Below, in pieces: positions 44,391-55,105 of a DNA stretch of 64,000 nucleotides (the stretch's first letter is position 1; each line of letters starts with the position of its first letter). The notes under the pieces were generated by a model. It saw only the letters and a program-made list of their open reading frames with translations. It was not told the DNA's origin and did not search any database. Source of the DNA: Haemaphysalis longicornis (Eukaryota; Arthropoda; Arachnida; Ixodida; Ixodidae); contig CM023457.1 in assembly GCA_013339765.2 (NCBI GenBank), forward strand, positions 53,841,745-53,905,744. The letters run 5' to 3'. The position numbers were made by a program, and so were the translations under genes.

Positions 44391-46185
44391 GGCTTGGTGA
44401 CATAAAAGCTACTGTTTTCCAGACCACACCGGTGCCTCCCTCCTATTTTGTGACGCGATGTCTACGTCACGAAAAATGAAAGGGAAGCGGGAGAGATCAA
44501 TGCCAGCTTTCTTTGCATATTTCTCAAAAAAATAACGCATCGTTGCTCGTCGAAGAAACGCTGAGGGTGCTACGAAACGGATGATTTTTCAGTTAAAACA
44601 TTTCATTCAGCCTTTAAGGTGATCGAATAATTTTGAGTGATGGAGTGCGTTTCATTTCCCAATCAGCTTAAAGAACTGCTACATTTCTCCAATCGCTACT
44701 GCTGCGATACTGCAAAACCCAGTAAATACTGTGTTATGGTGCCAGTGTTACACACTACTACGTACTGGTAACTAGCCATAATGTCCCCTAGCCACACCGC
44801 ACACTATACACCTGACACTAGCCATACTACATACTAGCCACAGCTTAAGGTAGCCGTACTGGTTGCTAGCACATACTGGACACAGTGGTGCAAGAGAGTG
44901 GGATGCCAGAACGACAATGTCAACGCCACTAATAGCATATGAGAGATGTAGCAAGCACACAGGAAGCACATTTGGGTGGCATTTTTGTTACTTTCAAAAT
45001 TATTATTTTTGCACTAGTAACTCTCACAAATTCTATCAGCTTGATGTTCTACAAGAACACCTAATTTCAGACCTTCCTGGTCTGCTGGGATACATGCGTG
45101 CAGGCGTGCCACAAAATTATTGGTTCTACATGCTTTCCGAATCAATCACAGCAAAGGCAACAAGTTTTGAGAAGCAGATCGTTTTTATTACCTATAGACA
45201 TTACTTGCGCGTCATTTAGCCCAGATTCTGGCGCAGCCTTCACCATTTTTGTCTTCAGGAAAACCTTCTGCCATATAGATGTGGAACAGGACTGCACAAA
45301 AAAAACAACAAAATGAGCTAGGCGCAAATTCACTGCACACGATCAATCCCATTAGATTACATTGCCTTTGTTGCATGCCTATTTCTAAAGCAAAGCTTTC
45401 TATTCCTCACTGATTGCATTGACGTCCGAGCAAAACACACTGCAGGTAAGCCAACTTTTAACACACTACAGCAAAGCCAAATTTACACGATGGGTTTCAC
45501 AACTTTTTATGCCTCCCTGATGGCGTTGATGTCCGAGTAAAACCCACTGCAGGAAAGTCAACTTTATATAACGGGTTTCACAAATGGTACATCAACCATA
45601 AACCACATAACATAACAATGGGTTGTCTTTGCACACCTGACAGACCTCTCGCAATAATAGTTTGACAGTACACACGGTTAGCGATTATGATGGCTTGGTT
45701 TTGATTCAGGTTGAATGGGAGAAAGCTCTGCGTTTTAACCATTGTTCTCTTCAAAAAGGGGCTTTGATTTTTTCCGCATCAGAAGTTCAGCCACAGCATT
45801 AGGCTCACCTCTATTGCTGACTTTGTCAATGACCCCGACCATGATGCCATGGCATCAGAAAAGAAAATTAGGCTCGCCTGTACTGTTGACTTTGTCAATG
45901 ACCCTTCCCGTAATGCCATGGCACCAGAAAAGCAAAACAGTGGAATATTTCTTATTTTAAACAGAGCAGGTAAACTTCAAAGGTGGATCGGTCGCCGACG
46001 TCGATGATCGATGATCGAAGCAATGATCCGATGAGATGATCGCTGAAACGATGACTCGCTGGCTCGTTCGCCGACGGCACATAGCCGACGACGGTCTACT
46101 CCAAGAAAACTCAATATGTACAATATGTACACTTTATTTACATTACGTGTTTGTAACTTCCAAGGCTCATGACCGCATACCCAGC
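44391..46185 (+). repeat. Non-coding region with short tandem duplications
   Basis: Three local duplications are visible: TACTAGCCA-type words at 44760-44890; a ~110-bp unit at 45400-45590 (GACGTCCGAGCAAAACACACTGCAGG and ATGTCCGAGTAAAACCCACTGCAGG); and a ~67-bp unit at 45800-45935 (TTGTCAATGACCC...ATGCCATGGCA twice). No gene recognised. Confidence 0.55.
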
Positions 46186-46345
46186 CACTGCGGCCGCTTT
46201 TCTGATGGCGGCAAAAAGCGAAACAACCCCTTTGTGCGAGATTTCGGCGCACGTGAAAAGATCCCCTAGGTGGTCAAAAATTATCCGGAGCCCTTAACTA
46301 TGGCGAGCCTCATCGCGTGTGTAGCGTCGGCGCGTTAAGCATCAT
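46186..46345 (+). mobile_element. Ruka-type SINE, 5'-truncated and diverged
   Basis: Starts at CACTGCGGCCGCTTTTCTG, then GGCGGCAAAAAGCGAAAC, GAGATTTCGGCGCACGTG, CCTAGGTGGTCAAAAATTA and GCGTCGGCGCGTTAAGCATC. Confidence 0.8.
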
Positions 46346-46379
46346 AATAACTAAATCAAAAACACTGGACACACATGAG

Positions 46380-47345
46380 CGCTGAAACGTACAGTTTATT
46401 GAAAAGAATCACGCACACATGTATATATGATCAGTAGCCCCACCATCAGTTAATCAGTGGTGCACGTGCAGGAATCTCAACTCTTTTTGTGCTATAGACG
46501 GTGAGGTCGCACATGCCTGTTCCAGCCTGTTAATTAGTTCTGCCTCAGTTATCTCCAGTGTGGTGCGGCCAGCGCATCTTTTAACAACAACTGTTTTATC
46601 AAAGAGAGGCAAAACAACCGCATGTGGAGCAGTGCTGGGATGCTAGAAACCAACCGCACAGGTTTCTTCTGAGTTAATTACTAACCCCGTTTGCATGCTT
46701 TCTTAACCTATCGTTTAAACGTCTTCCGGTTTGCCCAATGTATTATCTGTTACTGGGAAATTCAATTTTTGTGTCATATCTTCGATGCAATCAACATAGG
46801 CCACCCTGTGCTTCGTTCTGCAGTTTTTTCTCCCAATGACCTCAGGGCCGCTCAATTAGCCTGCACAGCTTCAAAGCTTGTTCGAGGCAGAAAAGACGTC
46901 TTTTATGTGTGAACATTGGGCCACTTTTTTTAAGTTGTGCAACAATTTGTACACGTAAAGGATAACCGTTACCTTTTGTCTGCTCCTCATAGGCTCTGCG
47001 GATGGCTGAGCCTTCGCACGTAGTCTTCCACGTATCCCCTCGGCAACAGAGGTGAGCACGGATGTAGGGTAGCCAGCGCTCTCCAGGCTTTCCACCTGAC
47101 CGCAGAAGTTAGGAACGGTGAATTGCGGACAGAATTTTTCAAGGGCGTTCTTAAAGCATAGAGTGACAGTACTTTTTTAACATTTTTGAACGGGTGCCGT
47201 TGTAAGGTGGAAGGGTTTTTTTGGAGCGTGGTTCATAGCACCAGTAGACACCATCAGGTTGGAACTTAAACCGAACATGTAAAAACCCTAATTACCCCAT
47301 CAACGGAAATTCGTACGTTAGGTCTAGAAGATGCAGTCTCGAAGC
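46380..47345 (-). pseudogene. Penelope-like element, minus copy (decayed)
   Basis: On the minus strand the connector reads VYKLLHNLKKVAQCSHIKDV FSASNKL (~46900-46965), followed after frame changes by the GIY-YIG core YIGQTGRRLNDRLRKHA (~46730). Internal stops are frequent. The 3' end approaches the SINE at 46345. Confidence 0.75.
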
Positions 47346-47404
47346 AAGGTCAGGATATTCACACTAGGGTTCCAAGGCACCAGGTTCACGCTCAGACGTG
47401 AAAG

Positions 47405-47660
47405 ACGTCTTTTCTGCCTCGAACAAGCTTTGAAGCTGTGCAGATTAATTGAGCGGCCCTGAGGTCATTAGGGGGGGGGGGGGGTGGAAACTGCAGAACG
47501 AAGCACAGGTTGGCCTATGTTGAATGCATGGAAGGGGTAGTGCACAAAATTGCATTTCCCAGTAACAGATAATACATTGGGCAAACCGGAAGACGTTTAA
47601 ACGACAGGTAAAGGAAGTCTTCTGTTCGGTTTGTCCGTGTGCCGGCTGCACTGGCTTTCC
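47405..47660 (+). pseudogene. Penelope-like element, plus copy (5'-truncated)
   Basis: It starts AAAGACGTCTTTTCTGCCTC, inside the connector, and reads FSASNKL, HRLAYVECMEGVVHKI and YIGQTGRRLNDR. It is an inverted copy of 46690-46905 (for example CAGATAATACATTGGGCAAA on plus here). A G14 run at 47471 interrupts it. Confidence 0.75.
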
Positions 47661-48110
47661 CTGGATAATGTGTTTCGTTGCTCACTTGTCGTTTTTCAAT
47701 GGCCCATAGTTGCTTGTCTGCTCATAAATAAGGAATTAAAGCTGCTATTTACACCGCCAATTCCTTGTCATTCGTTTTGTGACGTTTAAAAGCTCATCAT
47801 TAAGCACCCACAACGATCAGGGGTCTAACTTTATTCAATTGTCGCCATCTTGCAAAGCCCTGTTCTGAGATGGTAAACCAAAGCCAAACATAAAAAGTCT
47901 TTCTTTTTAAAGGATTACAGAAATTTCAAAGGTGAGATAACTGTGCAAAAAGCTTCTTTTGTATATAGAGATACCTCTCACGAAATTTCAACAGTATTTG
48001 TTCAGTAGAACATATATTGCGCTGCAATTTCCACCGACTGTTAAAGTTCCCGCCAATCACTTGAACGACTTCAGGCGAACAGTCGTCGAACATTTCAAGT
48101 CCTTGGGTAA
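47661..48110. other. No gene recognised
   Basis: No domain, long frame or repeat partner was seen in this stretch. Confidence 0.4.
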
Positions 48111-48350
48111 TCTCTATCACCAGCCCTGCGTCACAAAGCCCCGCTCTAGACAAGCAAATCCTGGCAGTCCATCGTGCCCGCGACCGGTCAGGTGGGCTAG
48201 ACCTGCCGGTCCCGACGTGGGACTACCCGGTGCGCGACGAGCTCGCGTCATCGCCGGATCCCCAATAAAGTTCTTTCACTCACTCACTCACTCACTCACT
48301 CACTCACTCACTCACTCACTCACTCACTCACTCACTCACTCACTCACTCA
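48111..48350 (+). mobile_element. LINE 3' end with (ACTC)n tail
   Basis: A GC-rich coding end (PRPVRWARPAGPDVGLPGAR) is followed by CCCCAATAAAGTTCTTTC and about 18 ACTC units (48277-48350). The tail type and the AATAAAGTT signal indicate the 3' end of a 5'-truncated LINE. Confidence 0.6.
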
Positions 48351-48582
48351 CGTTACGCGTTAATTGTTAAGGTTACGGCGCAGCTGCGGTCAAATCAAGG
48401 TCAAATTCCTCGGGACGGTGAAACGCCTTGACGAAAGCTTCCCGCAGTTTTGATTAACCCTAAGCTATTCCAACTTCTAAATAAACCAAGTTCATAAAAA
48501 TCAATCGCGAACGCCCACTTAATTTCACTTCGCGAAAGCTTCGCGTTTCAACCATCTTTCTCGTTAGGTGAAGAGGGGTGTA

Positions 48583-49078
48583 TTTTAAATGCGAATGCAT
48601 TTCTTAGTCGGGGGTTGTCGTGCTCCGTCGGCGTGCGCCCGCAGGTGTTATCTCTCCGCGCTCCTTCTCGCCCCTAGCAACAGCTGTGGCGCGCCTAGCA
48701 ACCGGAGCAGGTGGTAGCTCGGGCGGGAGTAGCGGAGGGCAAGGGGAGAGGAGGAGCGCGCTCGGGCGTGTGAGGGCGCTCGCATCGCGGAGCTCGGGCG
48801 GAGTAGCGGAGAGTGAGTGGAGAGGAGGAGCGCGCTCGGGCGTGTGAGGGAGCTCGCATCGCGGAGCTCGGCGGGCTCTCTCTCCTCTCCGCGTACCCTA
48901 TCTCCGCTCGCTGCGCTCGGAATCTATATAATGCAGTGGAGCGCGCGCCTGCGCCTTGATAGCGATTCTTTCATTAAGTACGCCATTAATAATAATTACT
49001 CGCACCGCACTCATCGGTGCACCCAATGCATTCGCATTTCCGCGCGATCCCCTTCGGGGAGGTGGGGGGATTTTTTTC
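48583..49078 (+). mobile_element. HINE copy
   Basis: 5' TTTTAAATGCGAATGCATTT (48583); the complementary AATGCATTCGCATTT is at 49025-49039, then the stem-loop TCCCCTTCGGGGA (49048-49060) and GATTTTTTT. The core has a ~75-bp tandem duplication (GAGAGGAGGAGCGCGCTCGG twice). Confidence 0.75.
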
Positions 49079-49414
49079 TTCTGCTAGCTCCTGGCGTTTG
49101 GGCTTCTCGACGCTGAACCATTGATTCTAACAATGAAACTATTGCTGCTTTTCGGGGCTTTGTAATCTAGCAAACACGATAGAGAGATTCCAGGATACAG
49201 CATGGAAAATAAGCATGTACAAACATGAGCTGAAGAAGCCATGCAGAACCCAGTCGGAATGCCGTGCCACAAAAACAAAATGGCTGTCAGTTTCTTCGGG
49301 TTTATGTTACTACCTTCATGTTGACCCCGAAGTGGGTGAGAAGGCCCACTGCCCGACATTTCTGAATACCTACAGACTGAGGACGGTAAATGAATGATTT
49401 TGTTTTGTTTAGAA
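49079..49414. other. No gene recognised
   Basis: Spacer between a HINE and the LTR element. Confidence 0.4.
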
Positions 49415-49435
49415 GATGGTGTTGTGGATAATGAA

Positions 49436-50232
49436 AAAAAATTACACCATCTTCCCGAGGGGAACCATGGGGTGATGCGGAGCGAGTACTGCTGCTCGCT
49501 CAGGTACTGCTGTTCGACGTTGTCGTTTCGAAGCGGCTTCTCGTTGTCGTCGTTCAGGTTCCGCTGCTCGACGTTCACGAACCGTCGCTGCTTCACGTTG
49601 TCGTAGTTCAACATCCGCCGCTCAACGTTCACGAACCAACGCTGCTTCACGTGCTCGAAGTTCAGGTACTGCTGCTCGACGTTGTCGTTTCGAAGCGGCT
49701 TCTCGTTGCCGTAGTTCAGGGTCTGCCGCTCGCTTCAAACGTTTACGTTCAGCGTCGCGTGCCCTTCGCTTGGCAGCTTTGTCTTGATTGGAAGTAACGT
49801 TGCTGTGGGCGTTTGTGCTGATGCTAGTATGAGGATGCGTCAGCCCACTCGCAGACGGGGCTGTTGCTCCCATCACACTGCATCTGAAGTCAACGGAGTC
49901 AAGCGGAGTCAACTGACATCAACCGAAGCAAGCGCTACGCTGACACGCGCAGCGCGCTACCGCTGCTTATATTCACACTTGAAGGAGAGGAGACTAGAGG
50001 AGGAGAGATGCGCAACCGCCGAGCATGCGCGGTGTGAGTAGAAGCGAACGCACGCGAAGCGCACGCAGCTGGTAGAGGGAGAGAGAGAGAGAGAGAGAGA
50101 GCGGAGAGAGTAACGCGCAGCTGTTGGAGAGAGGAAAGGAGGAGAGTTGCGCATGCGCAGTGTGAGTGCGGACACCGACGACGCCGACGCCGACGCGGGA
50201 CAGGCCACCGCTATAAGATGCTCCGCACCTAA
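49436..50232 (-). mobile_element. Helentron fragment inside the 5' LTR
   Basis: The minus-strand 5' end TTAGGTGCGGAGCATCTT is at 50232; the 3' end carries GATGCGGAGC-type repeat (GGTGATGCGGAGCGAG at 49471), stem-loop GGTTCCCCTCGGGAAG and TTTTTTT at 49440. It keeps ~320 bp of leader, then a coding N-terminus, with the rest of the protein deleted. It has a (GA)n run at 50072-50103. The empty site is known from the intact 3' LTR (ATGAATAAAAG). Confidence 0.75.
49475..49912 (-). pseudogene. N-terminus of a Helentron-type protein with 18-residue repeats
   Basis: ATG at 49912 reads MTPLDSVDFRCSV and then a basic region QDKAAKRRARDAERKRLK. At least four 18-residue repeats of the form RAADPELRQREAASKRQR follow (variants RAAVPELRAREAALVRER and RAAEPERRQREAASKRQR), with one TGA in the third. 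Such Arg/Glu-rich helical repeats (STPR-like, DNA-binding in some insect proteins) occur at the N-terminus of Helitron/Helentron proteins. The Rep and helicase domains are absent. The link to Helentrons is an inference from context. Confidence 0.5.
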
Positions 50233-50543
50233 TAAAAGCGGCAGGGCTGCACGGGCACGCGGGGACGGGCATAGCTCCCGCCTCGTGCTCGGGGCAGTTG
50301 GGTACTGATCAGCGCAGCGACCGGCGGTCAGGCTCCCTTCTTGCGTCGCTATCCGCGACATTCTGGCCGAAACCCGGGACACAACCCACGAGCAGACCTG
50401 ACCTGATGCGGCCCAGTCTTCGAGGACACTAGGCCTGGGGTCCCCTGGAAGCTACCCAATTCTGCGAGCCTCGTCATCGAACGCTGTCTGCCGCTCGTGC
50501 TAGTGCCTAGGACACCCGGTCGCCTGCTTTCGTTCCGTCTGCC

Positions 50544-51734
50544 ATGGAGGAGCCACGCCGCCGCCGTGAAATTGTGAGGGAAGCTGTCACAAGGGGCATA
50601 GCTGCCATTCATTTGCTGCTGCAGGATCCGCTCGCGTCTACCGACCAGATCCGATCGCACCTGCGCACCGTAAACAGCAGGTACGATGAGTTGAAGCCCC
50701 TGGATACGCGCATTTATGAGATAATCGATGTGTACGAGCTGGAAGCCGATTTGTTCGAGAGCTACGAGTACGACGAAAAGGTCGTCACGATCCGTACCCA
50801 GGTGTACTTCACCAGACCATCTGCCGTTCCTTCGGTAGTGGCTGCTCGGAGCACCGGAGCACCAAGCCATTACTCCGCCGTCATCCGGCACGGCAACACC
50901 ATGGTGCCCTCCGGTGAGAGCAGCATACCCATGGAGGCTGACAAGGTGGCGAACGTTCCCGCTGCGTGTGAGCCGTGCGTTTCTGACCGTCGGAACGTCC
51001 TCGCAGCTGCCGACGAGTCTGACCCGCCAGAGAGACCAGCGGAGAGCACGACCGATTTCATTGAGGTACAACTGGGTGTACCCAGCCGCCCGACCAGTGG
51101 TGACTGCGTCGTCGTCCAAGACGGCCACGGAACTGACCTCTCCAAGGACCCCATGACCACGATGTACGGTGATGCGGACCCGTCCAGTGTGACGCTCCTC
51201 GACAATTTGTACATCGCTGGCGCTCGTGAGGGTGCCTTGCTGAGAGAGCATGTGGTTGTTAAGTGTCGCGAGCGGGCGCCCTTCCAACTTGTACGACGGT
51301 GGCCGTGTTGTTCCGGGCGCTGGCTTCTCCGTTGCAATCTCTGCTGGCGTCAGCGCTTCCTGGTATCCACGACTCTGATCGGTGCCCCGGCCTTCCGAGT
51401 TGGATCTCACGAACCGTCAGGTGACCCTGGTTGCGGCGAGCTCGTGAACGGCAACCGAGAAGCTTCAACTGCCGTTCCTGGCGGCCCCCCGGGAAGCTCC
51501 TGGAAGCCACCCCATCCGCTGCCACGATCACCATTCCGGACGCACGGTTGCGCAGCTCATGATCAGGATCCGTGCAGCTCACGACAAGGAGTGACCACTG
51601 GTGTCCAGCTACTAGCCATGCCGCCCTGTACTGGCGACGCAGGCGTCTGCAAGGGGTACACGACTGCGCCCGTTAACCGAAGACTGGGCCGCAAGCACGT
51701 GGTATTTCCCTATGATCCTGGTGGCTACGGATGA
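50544..51734 (+). CDS. Gag-like protein of the LTR element
   Basis: The first ATG after the 5' LTR and primer site, in good context (TGCCATGG), opens 396 codons. Residues ~1-85 (RREIVREAVTRGIAAIHLLL, SRYDELKPLD, ESYEYDEKVVTIRTQVYF) resemble the N-terminal Gag of BEL/Pao elements, which forms the particle. The remainder is low-complexity and lacks CCHC knuckles, protease and reverse transcriptase, so the frame may run past the conserved part by chance. The overlapping minus-strand frame of 353 codons is its shadow. Confidence 0.6.
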   Translation: MEEPRRRREIVREAVTRGIAAIHLLLQDPLASTDQIRSHLRTVNSRYDELKPLDTRIYEIIDVYELEADLFESYEYDEKVVTIRTQVYFTRPSAVPSVVAARSTGAPSHYSAVIRHGNTMVPSGESSIPMEADKVANVPAACEPCVSDRRNVLAAADESDPPERPAESTTDFIEVQLGVPSRPTSGDCVVVQDGHGTDLSKDPMTTMYGDADPSSVTLLDNLYIAGAREGALLREHVVVKCRERAPFQLVRRWPCCSGRWLLRCNLCWRQRFLVSTTLIGAPAFRVGSHEPSGDPGCGELVNGNREASTAVPGGPPGSSWKPPHPLPRSPFRTHGCAAHDQDPCSSRQGVTTGVQLLAMPPCTGDAGVCKGYTTAPVNRRLGRKHVVFPYDPGGYG

Positions 51735-52538
51735 CTAGGAGGTGACCAGACAGGACAGAGTTCCCGGACATCGATCGTGTGGTCTACATATGGTGAGCGC
51801 GCTCGTGGTGGGCTACTGCGTGGTCACCTTGGCATTTCGGATGCCATACGAGTTCCTCTACGATCCTGGCGGCTACGGCGGACCTCGAGGCGACAAGGAC
51901 GGCGACAGACACCGGGTATCATCTTGCTGCCAGCCATGACCATAAGTACCTGGTTGCTCTCTTGCCATCAGCCACACAAAGATCATCCAATGAGGATACC
52001 AAAGGGAACTTCGCAGCCGTGATCGAGGGAGCTTGCTGCAGAAAGCTGAACAATATGATAGGGACTGATCTGTTCCCGTGGTGCATAGGACTAAGGATGA
52101 CTAGGCGGCAGGTTATGAACCCCTTGGTCTGCGGTTGCGTCCTGCTTCCTGTACCGGCGCATCCACACTTGGGTCGGCGGACATTGGGTGCACGCATGTT
52201 CACGATGATCTCTACAAGTACTTTTCCTTCCCTGTTACTTAATTGTGCCGTTTCTCCCCTGATAAACTTCGTAGTGCGCCTCCGAACGCCTGTTGTCAGC
52301 ATCGCACATGGGTACATTTGTGCATCGGCCTCAGCCTCCCATTTGTTTTCATACTTCTGCGCATGCGCATATTGGCGGCGGGGGGAGTGTGTTGCGGATA
52401 ATGAATAAAAGAGGCAGGGCTGCACGGGCACGCGGGTACGGGCATAGCAGGCGCCTCGTGCTCGGGGCAGTTGAGTCCTGATCAGCGCAGCAACCGGCGG
52501 TCGAGCTCCCTTCTTGCGTCGCTATCCGCGACAGATGG

Positions 52539-53399
52539 TAATCAGTTGTCAACCTTAATTTGTTTTAACTGGAATCTGTTGCGTACAGTTACACTTGTTA
52601 TTTCCGAGTGATGAAGCTGTGAATGTTTCGTAGTACCAATCTCCACGTGATACGCAGTATTGTACAGGAGCAGCACGGTTCACCAAAACAGCAATGACTT
52701 TTAAATGTGTTACAGAACGTCTTCCAAAACAAATTGTACACATTCGAACCACGAAGATCTTTACTTCTGCCAGCATCAAGAATAACTATGTCACAGCTTT
52801 TGTACTAATAAAGTGAAAGCTCGTTAATTCAGATCTCTGGAGAGAAAAAAGAACGTAAAAATTACTGGAGTGTCAAATTATCGAATGAACGACAATAGCA
52901 GCCCATTTACAATTTCTTAATGCGTACCTTTACTTTGCAAAGAAGTTGGTGATGCTAGTTTGTCTTTAGGCGGATAGCTGGGCCGACAAAGCAAGTTTTC
53001 GGACGTGCGACAATCCATGCAGAGTATTGCATGGAGCATCATACAGAACAACAAAAATATCCATAGCTTCTTCAGTACGACCAGCCGGGATACTTCATCG
53101 CACGGATCCTCTTCATCGGATGCTCATCTCCCATAACAAGGGCGTGGATGAGGCGTTTGTTCGAACTAAGCAGTGTGCGTGGAAATTTTCGCCGACAAAA
53201 TGAAGGCCCGAAGCCATAGAGAATTATTTTTGAAGGAAGGGAGTAGGAAAGCAGAAATATCAGAGCTTCGGAATAAGCGCGGGCCGAATTAAAGAGGTTT
53301 TAATGTGAGACAAAGCCACCACTCCCGAGCTATTCCAGCTGCACCACAAAGCCACCGTGAAACACAGCCCTATATTTGTCTACTAACTTAAAACAGTAG
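52539..53399. other. No gene recognised
   Basis: No domain, long frame or repeat partner was seen in this stretch. Confidence 0.4.
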
Positions 53400-54150
53400 T
53401 CCCTCCCAGATGGAAATGATTTCCAGTCCCGGTTGTGTTATGAAAAGGTCTTCCAGTCTGAAATCATTTCCAGCCTGGACTGGAGTGAGGTGCCATCCGG
53501 AACCAGTGGCTGGAAATCGAAATTCCCAGGCTTGTCTTCAGCCAGAAATGGCGCGTATATCTACTGGCTGGAAATCGCACCAATCCCAACAGAAAAAATG
53601 CCCACTTCAAACTGGAAATCCCCTTTTTCTTCCTGGAAATACCATTATTTCCAGCCAGAATGGTGTAGTTTTCCAGCTGGAAATTTGTTTTTTCTTGCTG
53701 GTTGCTGGTCTTGAGGGCGTGAGCTGGTCAGCTGATCCTCCCACTTCTCTAGTGTTAGGTATCGTAGGGGGTCAATGATGGTGATTGTCGGCACTCCCAG
53801 ACCATATGGTAGAGAGTGTTGGGTGTGGGGCAGTGTTGACAAGTAAGTGACCAGCAACGACTGGTGGACAGGGCCCGCCGGGCAGCGAAGGGCCAAGGCT
53901 TCCTGGACTAAGGAGGCCTCCCACAACGGAACTCATACAGTTAAATAAATGCTTATTCCTCCTCCTTCTCCTTGCTGGTTCTACAACACTTTCTGGCTGG
54001 AAATTGATTATTTACTGGCTGGATTGTGCACCACTTCCCAGCCAGAAATGTTTTTTCGTGCTGGATTCTGCGCTACTTTGCAGCGAGAAATCACTTTTCT
54101 GATGCTGGATTCCTCTCCATTTCCAGCCAGAAATCACTTTTTTTTCTAAG
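53400..54150 (+). repeat. CCAGC(C)AGAAAT/GCTGGAAAT repeat field
   Basis: The words TTTCCAGCCAGAAAT, GGCTGGAAAT and TTCCAGCTGGAAAT recur more than fifteen times on both strands at irregular 25-50 bp spacing. The field is interrupted at 53704-53970 by a LINE fragment and then continues unchanged. Confidence 0.75.
53704..53970 (+). mobile_element. LINE insertion with 5' inversion (twin priming)
   Basis: 53854-53970 is sense: LVDRARRAAKGQGFLD, stop, AATAAATGC and a CCTCCTTCTCC tail. 53704-53853 is antisense and encodes, on minus, the segment that normally comes just before: HMVWEC-like, then EKWEDQLTSSRPQDQQ. GACCAGCAA occurs at the start of the sense part (53849-53857) and inverted at 53702-53710. 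CTTGCTGGTT flanks both sides exactly (53694-53703, 53971-53980). Confidence 0.85.
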
Positions 54151-55105
54151 TTTTTTAGTAGCGCACATTACCAAATGTAATTTTTATGTACACCATTCTC
54201 ACCTGAAGTCGTTTGTAGCGGAACGCGAAACACCTTCAGTATTTCTGAATAAAAGTTCTCTTCTGTGTAGACTTTTGTGCCCTGAAGCAGAAACACAGAC
54301 ACAGACGCCGGATAAAAATTTAAAACTGTATTGTCGTGTCATACATTACATAATTTCAGCCTTGTCACTTGTGTACCCAACATCCGCAGGGGAATCTCCA
54401 CCTTGTTTGAGTAAATGGTCCTCCCAGTGATTCAGGTAGCCTATGAAAAATGAGAAATCATGAGTAACGGCGATGTCAAGTGATTTTGTTAGCTTTGTAA
54501 AACTGCCAATCAAACCATTTCCATTTCTTTATGTGCTTACCACAGTTCTCGATGCCACCTTTTGGTCCTTCCACCAACAGTCTTCTGGGTTGCAAGCCTC
54601 GTGTACCACCTACTACCACGCAGACGTTACCTTACAGTTACTAGAAAAAAACAGAAGAAAAAATGAGTGCCCTTCCACTATGTGAAGAAGAATGACCTGC
54701 AAAGCTGGACGCAGTCCACGGAGTGCACGAAAAAAAAACACGTTTATCGTAATTTGCGATGAAGCATAGCCCCTAGCCAATTAGCTGAATGAACCTCTGA
54801 CGGATCCAATCTTTGTTCTTGCAGATAAACATGGAACTGCCTGTGTCCCTCCCTCGTCGTAAGCATCTTACTGTTTGTGTAAGGCTGGGTTCAGACTGTT
54901 GCCGCAGCTGTCGTAATAACTTTAAAGAATGACGTCATTTCACGCCTCGGCCAATCTAACTGCGTGACATGGCATTTTTTACGTCCATAGATCAGGATAC
55001 GGGTTTTGCCTCCGTAATCTGAACACGGCCTAAAAAACACACTAAATCCTTTCTACTACTAAGGACTCCGGATCAGGTTCCATTGGGTCATTTAACGTCC
55101 GCGCT
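54151..55105. other. No gene recognised; dispersed repeat at 54660-54880
   Basis: 54660-54790 resembles 21300-21400 in the same orientation. Nothing else identified. Confidence 0.4.

Larger units (their letters stand above)
49420..52533 (+). mobile_element. Gag-only LTR retrotransposon (BEL/Pao-like), 5' LTR split by a Helentron fragment
   Basis: The 3' LTR is 52389-52533 (145 bp), TGTTGCGGATA...TATCCGCGACA. The 5' LTR is in two pieces: TGTTGTGGATAATGAA (49420-49435) and TAAAAGCGGCAGGG... (50233-50360), separated by a 797-bp insertion. GATGG occurs immediately outside both ends (49415-49419, 52534-52538), a perfect 5-bp target duplication. After the 5' LTR comes a tRNA-primer-like TGGCCGAAACCCGGGA. 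Before the 3' LTR is the polypurine GGCGGCGGGGGGAG. One Gag-like frame and no polymerase are found, so it needs proteins in trans. Confidence 0.9.

Noticed and set aside
48277..48350. CRISPR-like or telomere-like array
   Set aside because: It is a plain (ACTC)n tail behind a LINE 3' end; no spacers.
49994..50272. Serine/leucine-rich minus-strand frame
   Set aside because: Translation of the (GA)n stretch within the Helentron fragment leader.
50349..51410. 353-codon minus-strand frame
   Set aside because: It overlaps the plus-strand Gag-like frame in a GC-rich region and has no recognisable domain; a shadow frame.
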